DNA of 64,000 bases. Source: Beaufortia kweichowensis (lineage: Eukaryota > Chordata > Actinopteri > Cypriniformes > Gastromyzontidae). A model generated the notes under the pieces. That model had not been told where the DNA came from. It saw only the letters and a list, made by a program, of their open reading frames with translations, and made no database searches. A program made the position numbers and the translations under genes. The stretch is from the NCBI GenBank assembly GCA_019155185.1, contig CM032801.1, positions 4,951,351-5,015,350 of the forward strand, given 5' to 3'. Below are positions 28,901 through 40,859 of the stretch, one piece after another; the stretch's first letter is position 1; every line of letters starts with the position of its first letter.

Positions 28901-31196
28901 GTGTGTGTGTGTAGGTTTGACTTTACATGTCAGGGTTGAAAACATACATATTAAAAAATATACATTATTTCACTGATACAAAATATTTAAGTATGTTTTT
29001 TGTGGTCCATAATTATTAAAAAATTGTATCAGCCAAATCACATTTTGTTAAAAATTTTATAATTGACGGTTTTGAAAAACAGGTTTGTGTTAGGGTAAGA
29101 TTTAGAAAACAGCCTTCCATAAGAAAAACACAGCGGAGACGTCTGTAATATCTCAATTATTTGTCCTACATATCAATTAATTAAATGAGATTAAAGAGAT
29201 TAAATGAAGAGCAACTTTTGCACAAGTCTAAACTAATGAGAAAAAAAATCTCAGTTTCAATAGAGATCTCAACAATGTCACAAACTGAACTCAGATATAA
29301 GTCTGCAATCAAAAGTCAATATCATTAAAGATTTTAATATGAACTATATTTCTCCATATCCAGATTATTTTACCAATGCAATCTTACATATACAATTATT
29401 TTTACAGCTCCATACTCTTCATGTATTTTAACAATCGTCTAATTTGTTTCCGTTTCATCTCTCCTAAGACTGAATTGATACGTAAATGAAACACAACTGA
29501 GAACTAGCTGAGCTATGAAAGAGCAACATCTGATCAAAGGTTTCCTCTGAGCTACCATGAAAACAAAGTCTATGAGATGTTGTCACTTACATAGCAGAAC
29601 AAACCTGAGTGTGTTTAGTAAATGAGAAAAGGCAGAAAAGTCTCTAAACTCCTAAGATGAAAGAGGAAATTCTTGTCATTTGTTTAGCCAATTACTGCAC
29701 TGAGATTTAGTGTATTGTGTCTGCGCTCGTTTAAATGTGTGAGTCACGAGTTCATTTCTATTCTCCTCCCGTGTTCTTGCGATGTCTTCAGCACAAGGGG
29801 CTTTTTGTGGCTGTATTATGACGCCAGAGTCTGGCATGTGCAGGCAGGTTGGAGGCCAGCGCTCGCACACACACACAACATCAGAATCAGAACACTCCAC
29901 CAGTAAAGCACAGACAAGCCAAAGCCAAATGGATTTCAATAAGCAAGTCACACAAATACACATTTTTCCAGTAAAGAAACATCACATATGAGATCTCAAA
30001 GGTTTCTCCTAGACTGCAGTGAGAGTAAATGGAGAGTTAATAAAGAAATTCTCTTTCTTCACTGATTTTTCATTTGAGAAAAACATCGTACTTGAGTTTC
30101 AGAAGAGATCTTTGCAATGTCACACAATCATAAATCAGAGATTTTTATATATACGGTAAACATAACCAAATTCTTCCTAGATCAAACTTACACCGCTTGC
30201 TTCAGTCAAACCAAATAAATCCAAACAACACAACACGCCCATATACACATTTTTCTTCCACACGTACACTATCAATTCGTCAACAAACACTCAACATAAA
30301 CATTACTCATCCAGTCGGTCTTCTGAAGTGTTCATAATCCCAGCAGGCTTTGCTGCTAATAGTTCTGAAGAGGGTTGTAAAACTTATGTAGTCATTCGTG
30401 TTTGTGCTTGTACAATCCTTTCAATAGCAAAAAATGATTTGCAAAGATTTTCCTTCATTTCCTGAAGGGAACATCAGTACTTGCAAGGCTGCCAAAAATC
30501 TTTACAAAAAATTACACTTTAAAATGTATTAGTAGATAAAGAACAAATTCATAATGCAAATGTGACATCATTAATGTTACATTTGAATTGTTTTTCTAAT
30601 TTAATTTATTATAAAGGATACAAATAAATCTACAAAATTAGTATTTGAATAGAGACTTCCTTGCAAGAATTGTAATTGTGTATTTCTTACCTGATCTGGA
30701 GTGTGTGATCACATTACTGTACCGAATCAAAAGGGTGAGAACTGGGTCTCTGAACCAAGTCCATCCTTCCAGTAGAGGCATGCTGACCCCAGAACACAGT
30801 TCCCCACTGTCTCACTGGCCAAAGTGCCATGGTCAAAGACTGACCTGCCCACACAAAGACCCACCTGCTGAATGTGTGTCTGCGTGTGAGAGAAACGTCT
30901 TCAAGTGTTTAATGGGTTTTCTCACTACTTTCACTTCTGTCACACCTAAAGACTGTAAGATTTTTTCCCTTCTACTGGGGATTTAATGCACTTTTGCTAC
31001 ACTACCCTGCTGAACACTAATGTCAATTTTAAATATGTTGCTTTATACTGTTTTTGAAACCAATAATGTGTTAACCCCTTTTTAGAAATGCATATGATCA
31101 ACCTGATATCACAGGAAAACTAAACTATATTAATGAGGTGGCGATTTCGTATGAATTTGTACATTATAAATTAATGTATGCCGAGTTGTTTCATTA

Positions 31197-31404
31197 CAAA
31201 ATGTTGGGTTATTTTTCAACTCACGGTTGGGTTAAAAAGGTACAGACTCAACTGTTGGGTTGAAATAACCGAGAAAATGTGTAACTAAACAATTTTGAAA
31301 CACAGCACTTTATGATGAACAACCCAGCATAGGTTAACTTTTAACCCACTGGTTGGGTGTGGCATTTTTGACCCAACCGTGAGTTAAAAATAGCCCAGCA
31401 TTTT
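31197..31404. mobile_element. Palindromic GGTTGGGTTA element (MITE-like)
   Basis: The left 35 bp (AATGTTGGGTTATTTTTCAA then CTCACGGTTGGGT) are the inverse of the right 34 bp (ACCCAACCGTGAGTTAAAAA then TAGCCCAGCATTTT), with two or three mismatches. It is about 208 bp long and non-coding. A related fragment with TGTTGGGTCAAAACAGGATG and GGGTTAAAAATCAC lies at 56143-56205. Confidence 0.75.
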
Positions 31405-32944
31405 GTTTTTAAATGTATGAATGAGATTGTACGTAATTACCAATTTGCCAAAACATAAAATGGTTACGTTTTGCTATGAGATTCAATTGAATTCAATTTT
31501 TATTTAGTTTCAAAGCAGCTTTATGTACTTTTTAATTAAAAAGTAATAATAATAATACAAATAAAATAACACATTATAATGATATTGTATTAAAATAATA
31601 TATTAATAATAATCACATTAATTTAATGTAATTAACTGAAGTATATTATTTACATTATTATAATGTGCTTAATATTTACAAGATTTACATTTACATTTAG
31701 TAGTCAAAGTTAATATCATACTATTATGAAATGTAAGATTTGGTTGGTATGATCGGGGTCTGATGCTAAACTAAGCTAATTACAAAGAGCTTCTGATGAA
31801 CGCATGATCTTCAGTAAATTTGCACGTCTCTACTTTCTACCTCTCTCTCTTTGATGCTAACCAATTCCGTCTGCCTCTGCAGCGTGTGCCAGGATCAGGT
31901 TAAATAGATGAAATACAGCACACGCAAACTGTGCCTGGTATATATCAAAGTCCCTTTAATGGAACACAACAAAACCGACCCTGGACGTAGCTGTTAACCA
32001 ACAGGGAAAAATGAGGGAACAGGAAAATGAGAGAGATTTGTCATCACTTTTCAAACTAAATAACTCTAAATAGCCCACTTGTGTCGTGCTGCCCATGTGC
32101 GAACGGTATAAAAGCAGCTTGGATCTTTTATTCAGCTGAACAAAAGAAGGTCATCTCGAGGGTCGTATCGTCGAGTCTACCCACTTCCTCCTGTCCTGCT
32201 TTTCTAATTCTTCTATCTTTATCTCTCACACCTTCTGTACCTTTCACCTTTAAATCTCGCAGTCCTTCTCTCTGTTCTCTCTATAATAGGGTTTGGTTCT
32301 GCAGGAGAGGGCGGGGGGTGTTATGTGTGCGTGTGTTTGTGGTGGGTGGTCTGTGCTCGCCGCTATAGTCCGACTGAGTCTAATTGCCGGTGTTGTGTTG
32401 CTGAAGTCATCCAGGGAGCCGTGCCGAGCCGGTGGGGGAAAATTGAACAAACATCACCCGTCAAAAGTGTTTCGACTCAGAGAGGCTGTCAGCCTGCCCT
32501 GTTTACCTGCTACACAATTATCATCCGCCCCTGGGGAACCTTGCGGAACAACACATTCATCCTCCGAAGGGACGGAGGGGGGCCGTGGGAGGCGTGTGAT
32601 GGTCGAACACAGAGGAGAGAAGGAGAGTGTCGACTGATTCTTGTTATGTGAGGATGGCGGGGAGTAAATTAAGCATACAACAGTCTGAGAGAGTCTTCAA
32701 TAGCCACGAGAAGAAAAGAAGCGCGAGAGTTTAATAGGATGGGAGTGATTTTATCCATTATCAAATCCCTGATTTTAAACATTATCAAACATCCCAAAAG
32801 TCATTAACGCTATGCTAATATAGATACAGATTCCTGCTTTATTCTACACTTGCTCATGTTTTATAAACTGAGCTTGCCATACCATCTAAATATCTTATGT
32901 GAACTGTTTGTGTAAAAGTTTAAGTGCCTTTATGAGGAAGAAAT

Positions 32945-34115
32945 TGTTGTGGGAAGGTGATATTAAGTGTGGACAATAAGGCTTGTTTATAGATAGTGAG
33001 GTTGTGATTGTTCATAGCGAGAAGAGTTGATTGCAGAGATTAGGGTTGTTCAGAAGGAAAAGAATTGATCACAGATCAATAGTTTGTAGAGATTGAGGTT
33101 GTTCATAGAGAGAGGGGTTTGATTGTAACAATTACGGGTATTTGTAGAGAGATGGAGGTTGTTTAAAAGGCTGGTTGTAGACAGATAAATTGTAGAGAGT
33201 AGATTTGTTCTGAAAAGAGAGGTTTGCAGAAAGAGAAGATTTAAAAGAGACAAATTCTTTATAGATATTGAGGTTGGTTATATACAGAGAGGAAGATTGT
33301 GAAGGATTGAGGTTGATTGTAAAGAGTTAAGTTGTTCATAGAAGATAAAGCTAACTGTAGAGTTTGAGGTTATTTAAAAAGAGTGAGGATGTTTATAGAT
33401 GATAAGGTTGTTCATAAAGAGTGAGGATGTTTATAGATGATAAGGTTGTTCATAAAGAGTAAGGATGTTTATAGATGATAAGGTTGTTCATAAAGAGTGA
33501 GGATGTTTATAGATGATAAGGTTGTTCATAAAGAGTGAGGATGTTTATAGATGATAAGGTTGTTTATAAAGAGTGAGGATGTTTATAGATGATAAGGTTG
33601 TTTATAAAGAGTAAGGATGTTTATAGATGATAAGGTTGTTCATAAAGAGTGAGGATGTTTATAAAGAGTGAGGATGTTTATAAAAAGTGAGGTTGTTTAT
33701 AAAGAGTGAGGATGTTTATAGATGATAAGGTTGTTTATAAAGAGTGAGGATGTTTATAAAGAGTGAGGATGTTTATAGATGATAAGGTTGTTTATAAAGA
33801 TTGAGGTTGTTTATAAAGAGTGAGGATGTTTATAGACAATAAGGCTGATTGTAGAGAGTGAGGTTTTTTATAGACTATAGAACTGTTTATACAGTGAGGT
33901 TGTTTATAGATGCTAGGTGAATAATAAAGAGTGAGGTTGTTTCTAGAAAGCGAGGTTGTTTTTAGACTATAGAACTGTGACGTTGTTTCTAGACACTAGG
34001 TGAATAATAGAGAGTGAGGTTGACCTGAAAAGAGTAAGATTGTTAATAGAGAGAAAGGTTGATCTGAGGGAACAAAGTTGTTTGTGGATAGTAAAGATGT
34101 AGAGAGTTTGTCTGT
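32945..34115. repeat. Minisatellite with 19-20 bp units and 38-bp core period
   Basis: About 1.17 kb built from diverged copies of units like GTGAGGATGTTTATAGAT and GATAAGGTTGTTCATAAAGA. In the core, two half-units alternate to give an exact 38-bp period. GTGAGGATG or GTAAGGATG starts at 33383, 33421, 33459, 33497, 33535, 33573, 33611 and 33649. On both sides the units become progressively diverged and lose register. Confidence 0.95.
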
Positions 34116-34570
34116 GTGGTTTGTGTGGGGTCTTAGAGTCGCTGACCTGACCCTTGGCTCAGTGGGACAGTGGGTCAGTGGTGCTGGGCAGCACTGCAGG
34201 GTTTTTCCCTTACACACATAAAGAGTGTGACCCTGTCTGCTGAACTACTGCTTCAACTCTAACTCAGGATCCATCCAATTCATTCACCAGAACTCTCCAT
34301 GCGAATCTGTCCAGCGTAACCCATATGTTAATCCATCACTGCTTTTGAAATCTGCCCAAAAACTGGTATCTGCGCAAATGTTTCTTCTTATTTCCGCTCC
34401 TGTTTTCCATAACCACCCACACAAATTGCAAGCCCAAGTACTCTCATTACTCATGCAAACCAACACTGAGACAGAGATAAAGCTCTGGAGAGTTCACACT
34501 GATTCACCTCCATCAGCATTGAAGAAGGGATCAGGTCGGGAACAGGAGGGATCGTGACCCTAACACTTAC

Positions 34571-34745
34571 ACTGCACATCTACGCGAATGGACTTGATAG
34601 CAGCCACCCCCACCCCGTTTTCAGCTTTGCAGTAGTAGCGACCGCCCTGCACTCTCTGGATGTTGGGGATCCGTAGCGTCTCGTTGAAGATGGACGTTTC
34701 CTGGAACTTGTCAGAGGCGCTGCCCGCTGTTTTGGTCCACCGCAC
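34571..34745 (-). CDS. mdga1: mdga1 exon: C-terminal half of Ig1
   Basis: This 175-nt exon holds 58 codons plus one base. The acceptor is ...CTTCTGCAG before GTG-CGG-TGG and the donor is GTAAGT after CAG-T. It starts VRWTKTAGSASDKFQET, with the core C-strand tryptophan, and ends IKSIRVDVQ. The F-strand cysteine lies in GRYYCKAENGVG and pairs with the cysteine in LQCLV of the preceding exon. NET in SIFNETLRI is an N-glycosylation sequon. The final T joins AC of the next exon to give Tyr, producing VDVQYLDKP, the expected Ig1-Ig2 linker. The exon is about 17.4 kb downstream of its partner, with the DIRS element in between. Confidence 0.95.
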
Positions 34746-36999
34746 CTGCAGAAGGCAAAATTTAAAGACTCGTGAGCTGTGTCTTATGGGTTTGTTTGAG
34801 ATGTGAGGAGATTTAATGGAACTCAGTGATGAGTTAATTGCGCATAACTGTGTATTTAAAACAAAATTACTATGAAATTGGTACTGCATAATAAAAAATA
34901 ACAAGGACAAAACTTTTCATCAGTAGTTATCGGATTAAAGTTGTAATCTGTAACTTTCGTGTCTATTTCACAGTTTGAAAGTAAAATTGCATGTCATTTT
35001 ACATAAATATATATACTTTGGTCGAAGTCAAATGACATCAAAATGACATTTTAAAAATAATAAATTTACTACAAAAATAAAACAAAACTTTCTCATTTAA
35101 ATAATAAATGTATTTATAAAATATAAACATAAAAGTGTTAAATACTTAAAAAGAAATTATGTGTGTTGGTACTATTTTGGAAACATATCTAACTGAAACC
35201 CACGTATAAAACACATGCCTACTGTAAAAACATTTACAGTACATTGAAAAGGGTTAAAGATTTAGATCCATGTATCAATAAACATTTACACCATAAATAT
35301 AGACGTTTCTTGCTTTTAGAGAGGCAATTAAAAAGCTGGAAGGGAACTGAATGAGTCTGACCTTACTGTAGGTACAGCGGTCTGAATCTGTCCATAATCA
35401 CACTCTTATCCATTCAATCACTCTTTCTACTCCTTCACACAATCTTTGCATTGAGTGTGTAAGGTCAAGTGAAAATCTCAAACTAAAGCCGTAGTAATCT
35501 CTCACACCTCCAACCTCTGGACATCAGTAAGCTGCTTGCATTATAGCAGGGGTCACCTCTGAACACGGTGCCACGCGGGTGAGCAGGCGATTGTGCTTGG
35601 CAGCGCTCGGGCAGAGGAAAGGTTAGGACGTACGTGAAAGGGATTATGGAATTACACAGGCCTGTGTAAACGACAGGCTTTGTGTTTATTCAGGTTTATT
35701 TGCCTGTGGATTTGGGACACAGCTCTGTTCATTTATCAGGTGTAGTGGGTGAGAAATGAACGCAGCAGACGGCAGAATGTGATCCTGATGGGAATAAACT
35801 CTCCTCTTGGTGCAAAGGACAGAAAGCTGAGGGTAAAAACTGTTTAAAAGTGCTTTTTAAGTTCTAATTAGTTATTTAGGAATACAAATAACAAGTCATT
35901 TTAATTAAAAAAAATACCATTGATATTGCCAACAAAATAGACAATATCAATGGGATTTCTATACAATATTATACACAAATATAAAAAGAAAAGAAAGAGA
36001 AATATAGAATATTATACACAAATACATATAATATTATATGTATAATAAAGTGTATAGTGTATTCTCCACAATTAACCTCATTAACCGATATGCTGACAAA
36101 ATGTTAAATACTTTCTTTCTTTTGTATGTAATAAAAGCGAATAAATTAATATATGTCAAATATATGTGGTACAAATGTATAATATAACAAATGTATAAAA
36201 ATAACTAGTAATAAAATGTAAATTGACATTTTAATAATTTAGGTGACAAAATGTATGGCCACATGAAATGTCTTATATTTTTAAAATACAATAAAAACAT
36301 TTTGAACAATATTTTATTGTATGTTCAAGAATCCTCTTGTTGAATGTTACACAGATTTTCATTTTACAATTTAGAATAAATCATACTTTTTACTTTCAAA
36401 AGCCAAATATTTTTAATTATTTTCCTGTAAATATACTATCTTGGTATAAACAGCATTGTACATTCTTTTTCTAGTGAATCATGGCTGCACTTTGTGATTG
36501 ACTAATGAATGCCCACAACCCCAACACCATTTTTTCAAGTTTTCAGATGAAGGATTTCTCCCCTTCTTTGTTCTATGTGACATTCTAAAAAAGTACTGTT
36601 TGTTTCCTCAGTAGCCCAAAACTCAGCTATTTCTGTGTTGATTCATCATGGCTCTCAACGGGCCGCCACTGGCAGATGTAAGACAGATGGCGTTGGATAG
36701 GCTATCATTACAGCGGCCTCACACGGCTCTCTTACAGGAATGGAAAGTCACAGTGGTGCAGAAACTTTTGAAAGCCTCAGTGATGCAAAGAGAACAGCGT
36801 TGAGGAGATCTGGAGAAATGGATGTGAGAGAGAAAGAGACTCAGAGATGTTGCAGCTACAGGAAACGCATGAGAGGATGAAGAAATTGGTCTTGTAACGA
36901 ATGAACCAATAAAGGAGACAATACTGTCCTTACTAACATCAACAGCTGCCACACATCAGCTTGTACTAGCGTTTCAGAGATCCCAACAGACTACACTGA

Positions 37000-37002
<3 letters not shown>

Positions 37003-37088
<86 letters not shown>
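37003..37088. repeat. CT dinucleotide microsatellite
   Basis: About 86 bp of (CT)n on the plus strand, so GA on the mdga1 sense strand. A second, short GA run at 37216-37241 lies 130 bp away in the opposite sense. Confidence 0.97.
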
Positions 37089-37091
<3 letters not shown>

Positions 37092-38777
37092 AAGCACTCT
37101 TTTCTGCAGCTGTCTGCTCCTGGGAGAGATTTCCCATGAGTCTCTGTTAGCTGTGCAGTAACAGTCTTTATCTGTCTGCACAAAAAAGTTCAGATCGGAT
37201 CTGACTGCCCACACTGCGAGAGAGAGAGAGAGAGAGAGAGAAGAGAGACTCTTTGGCAAATTCTCATTCACATTTAAAAAGTGAACATGTCAAGTTACTA
37301 TAAAAAGCTATTTCTGCATAATTTTAAAAATCATTTTATGTAATGTCTGGTAAACTGTAATAATTTAGTGTTACGCAGCTTCAACTCAAATTAATATTTT
37401 ATGTTCATTTATTTAGTATGCAGCCATGTCATAAGCAGGAAAATGTACAATCAGCCGATCAATATCAAAATAAATCATGCTATTGGCCATGCCACCCCTA
37501 TGCTATTGTTTATGTAAGGGATAATATACACAGCTTGCTACATGAGTAAATTCTCAGTCACAAAATATTGATTTGAAATATTTGATCAGCTTTTTCACAA
37601 TGAATCCTCAAGGCAAAACTGTTTCCTATCGGCTTTAGACACGACTACAAGCCAAACCACAAAATGAACATGACATTTGGTTTAATCAATATAATCTCAT
37701 ATATGTTACTAATTATGCTTATTTCTGTCTAATTTATTCTGTGTATCAATTATTTTCATGATCAAGTTGACTCATGGATGACTTAGTGTTTACATTATTA
37801 CCAGGAACTAACATACCTTAAAATGTCATGACGGGCCAAACAGAATCAAAACCATGCCTTGCTGACAGTACATTATCTCTATAATTGCGCTACTTTGCCA
37901 GTATAAAAATACATTTTCTTTCACGCCAATAAAGCCAACAAGTAGAATTGAGAGAAAAGGGTTTACAGTAATGCACAGTGTAGAGACGAGCTTAAAAATT
38001 TAAAGCTTTTATACGTAACATCACTCTTGACTGATTTAAAAACTCATACATAAAAAAGCAGCAATGAACATTAAATACGCTTACAGTAGCAATAACCCTG
38101 TTCTAACGCTGAAGAGGACCACCGCCGCCCAGATTTAAACAGGCTTGACGGGCATTAAGCAATAAATGTCTTTTTGCGGATGCTTGACTTGAAATGGTGT
38201 CACTCGCAGAGGACTTAATTTATAGAGGCATTTATGAGATAGAAAAAACACGAAAGCCATGCGAGAGAAAGAGACAGAGCGAGAGAGAGAGAAAGAAAGA
38301 AACAAGATCATATTTTGCAAGCTCATCTCTCGCCCTGAACTGCATCTCTGATTGCTGAAATCAATCCTAATGTAATAACAGGCAGCGCTGCGGAGCGTTT
38401 AGACCTCTCTATACGTACACAAACGGAAGCTCTATTAAACATCCTACGCCGAGAGATACAAACAAGAGTCCGAGGTGTGAAGATGCTTGTTCTGCTTGTG
38501 GACACAATGAGGTCAGACATACATCAGCAGTATGTGGGATGTCCACAGCGACCTGATGATGCTCAACTCATCTGTCTGTCTGATCCACAAATATGTTTAA
38601 ATATGTTTCTCAGGATCACACAGAACTCACAAATAAAGATCTTCTGTTGCTAATCTACCAAGTACTTTAAAGCTGTTTTTGCATTTTTAAAGTACTTTTT
38701 TATCCATTGGTAAATTGTTTTGCTGATTTTATTGCATTATATACGTGACTGATACTGTAAATTGTCTTTTATGTTTT

Positions 38778-38850
38778 TTGACCATGCCTGCAAAAATCCA
38801 GCTAAAGTCATTTTTTGTCATTTATGTTTTATACATAAAATCATATAAAA
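38778..38850 (-). mobile_element. TGTGACCCTG-family element, end fragment
   Basis: GACCATGCCTGCAAAAATCC followed by AGCTAAAGTCATTTTTTGTC resembles the right terminal segment of the element at 54338-54557 in reverse orientation. Only about 70 bp is recognisable. Confidence 0.5.
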
Positions 38851-39091
38851 ACTGACTCATGAAAATGATCCTACTCTCATTATTACATTATCAGGTCACT
38901 CGTATAAAGAGATTTCTATGAAGTTACTCAGATCAGAATCTCTGTAAAGGAAATGAAAAAATGATGAAATGAAAAAGTAAAAACTGTATTGTTATGGTTT
39001 TATCTCCATTATAGCTGTTGTCTGCATGTGATTTAAGTCCATGTTCGCATTATAATATCAGTAGCACAAAACATCCTTCTGCTCACAAAAA

Positions 39092-39270
39092 TGTGTTCCC
39101 TTTCAAGGGAACTCAACGCTGCGTCAGCGAATGACGCTATGGGAACGCCTTTGCGTGACCGCGTCTGAAAACACGTGTGCAAGATTGCGAATGGAGTGGA
39201 CAGAACGCCACGGGCGGGTGGCGTCAGGACCAGGAAGCTATAAAGAGCGTGGAACGCACACACATTCAGC
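39092..39270 (+). repeat. DIRS left inverted terminal repeat with promoter-like sequence
   Basis: This stretch is inverted-repeated at 44743-44946. Shared blocks include TGACGCTATGGGAACGC, GTGCAAGATTG, CACGGGCGGGTG and AAGCTATAAAGAGCGTGGAA. TATAAAG at 39239-39245 lies in the conserved part and is a plausible core promoter for element transcription. The outermost 30 or so bases differ between the two ends, as is usual for DIRS terminal repeats, and are instead matched in the internal complementary region. Confidence 0.85.
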
Positions 39271-39381
39271 TTTTGTGCCTTCAGCTGCGCTGTGTGTGTG
39301 TGTTTGTTGAATGTGTAGGGCCGAAAACGGCGCCATTAACTGAGTGTTTGTTGAGAGAGTGAAAGATTATATATATAAATA

Positions 39382-40635
39382 ATGTCTTTCAAACCGTGGT
39401 GTTCCCCATGTGCTCAAGCTTTATTACAAGTGGGGATTCTCACGAGTTTTGTGTTGTTTGTTTGGGGGTGGATCATGCCCGGTTGAGGCGCCGATGCATT
39501 GTGAAGCTCTCCCTCTCCGCACTCTTCGGCTCTCGGCTGGCATGTGCAAATAAACATGCCCAGCCTAGCGGTTCTCATGCGTGGCGCCCGGTCCTGCGAG
39601 GCAGGTGGTGGCGGCCAAGTCATGGGGATCGCAGATGGACTTAGCTGATGTGATGGAGCGGGCCCGCCCTTTCTCCTCCCCTCTCCGCTTCGTCCTTCTC
39701 CACCTCGGTCAACAAGCCCGTGTTGCGGTCCCTGTTGCCAGTGGGAGTCCACATTTTCTGCTGTCTTCCTCTGAGGAGGAGATTTGCAGAGTGTGGACCG
39801 CGGGGAAAATGGCGTCCCCTATGTATGAAGAGCTGGTTGAGGTGGTGGCTGGCGGTCAGCCCAGTTTCGACTGGCCGCTGAAGCCGTAGCGCCGCCAGCC
39901 TAGCAAGCTGGATGAAGGCGCTTTCTCAAACCAAAGCGCCACCTCACGCGCCGGGGCTTACCATTCTTTCCGACCTTCATAATGAGTTATCAGGGTGCGT
40001 GGAATAAACCATATTCGCCCGTGTTCACAGTCCCGTATTCTGTGTATTCCAACATTGCGGGGCAGCAGACGCGGGTATATAGCGATGCCAGTGGTAGAAC
40101 AGGCGGCTTGCGGGCTATCTGTCCCCGGTTGCGGCACCGTCGCTCAAAGCCCTGTTCTCCCATCAAAGCCATGCAGAACCACCTCGGCTTTGGTGGGAAA
40201 GCGTATTCGCAGCAGGTCAGGCTGGAGCATGCCTACACCACGATATCCATGCTCCAGGCCTATCAGGCTGACCTGTGCGGGAGCTAGATGAAGGCGAGGT
40301 GTGGACCCGGACGCGGTTCGCGAGCTCGCGCCGGGCCACTGAGATCTCCGTGCCATCCGAGAAACAAAGGCTGTGGGCAGGTCTATGTCTGCCCTGGTGG
40401 CTCTGGAGAGGCATTTATGGTTGAACCTCTCCGGGCATCAAAGCAGCCGATAAGTCCCTGCTGCTTGATGCCCCGCTGTCCCCGGGGCCTGTTCGGCGAT
40501 GCGGTTAACTCCGTCGTCGACAGGTTCCGGGATGCTAAGAGCCAGGCCGCTGCCTTCTCACAATTTATCCCTCGCCGTCATCGGGGTGCTGAGGCTGCTG
40601 GGCGGGAGCAGCCCCAGCCCTCCACCTCTGCTTAA
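39382..40635 (+). pseudogene. DIRS gag-like region, frameshifted
   Basis: ATG at 39382 begins MSFKPW, like the start of DIRS ORF1 proteins. The reading frame then shifts, and a C-x2-C-x4-H motif (CVVCLGVDH, 39450-39476) continues in another frame. Later pieces include DLADVMERARPFSS, EHAYTTISMLQAYQADL near 40240, and the gag C-terminus GLFGDAVNSVVDRFRDAKSQ ending with TAA at 40635. The pieces lie in at least two frames, so no intact gag is encoded. The role is inferred from position and similarity to the DIRS ORF1 proteins I recall, not from an enzymatic motif. Confidence 0.75.
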
Positions 40636-40859
40636 GGTAAAGTTTCCTCCCGAGCCCCACCACAAGCGTCAGTGGGGCTCTGGAAGGCTTACTAGGCCCG
40701 CCCCAGCCCAGAAAGCGGACCTGAGGGCCGTTATTCAGCTAAGGCGGCGGGACCAAGAGGCAGGGGCACCTGACTGCCGCAGCGTGCCAGCCTGTCCCCG
40801 CAAAGCCCCCTGGGAGCAGACCGGTTAGCGCCTCATCATACGGCGGTCGGTCCTGTCCC

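Noticed and set aside
30645..30986. 113-residue plus-strand ORF
   Set aside because: No recognised domain and no supporting context in a large intron of the opposite-strand gene.
33050..33253. Leu/Thr/Ser/Asn-rich minus-strand ORF
   Set aside because: Translation of the minisatellite units. The periodic composition reflects the DNA repeat.
33383..33840. CRISPR-like array
   Set aside because: The regular 38-bp spacing has no unique spacers. Every unit is the same repeat, and the sequence is a vertebrate intron.
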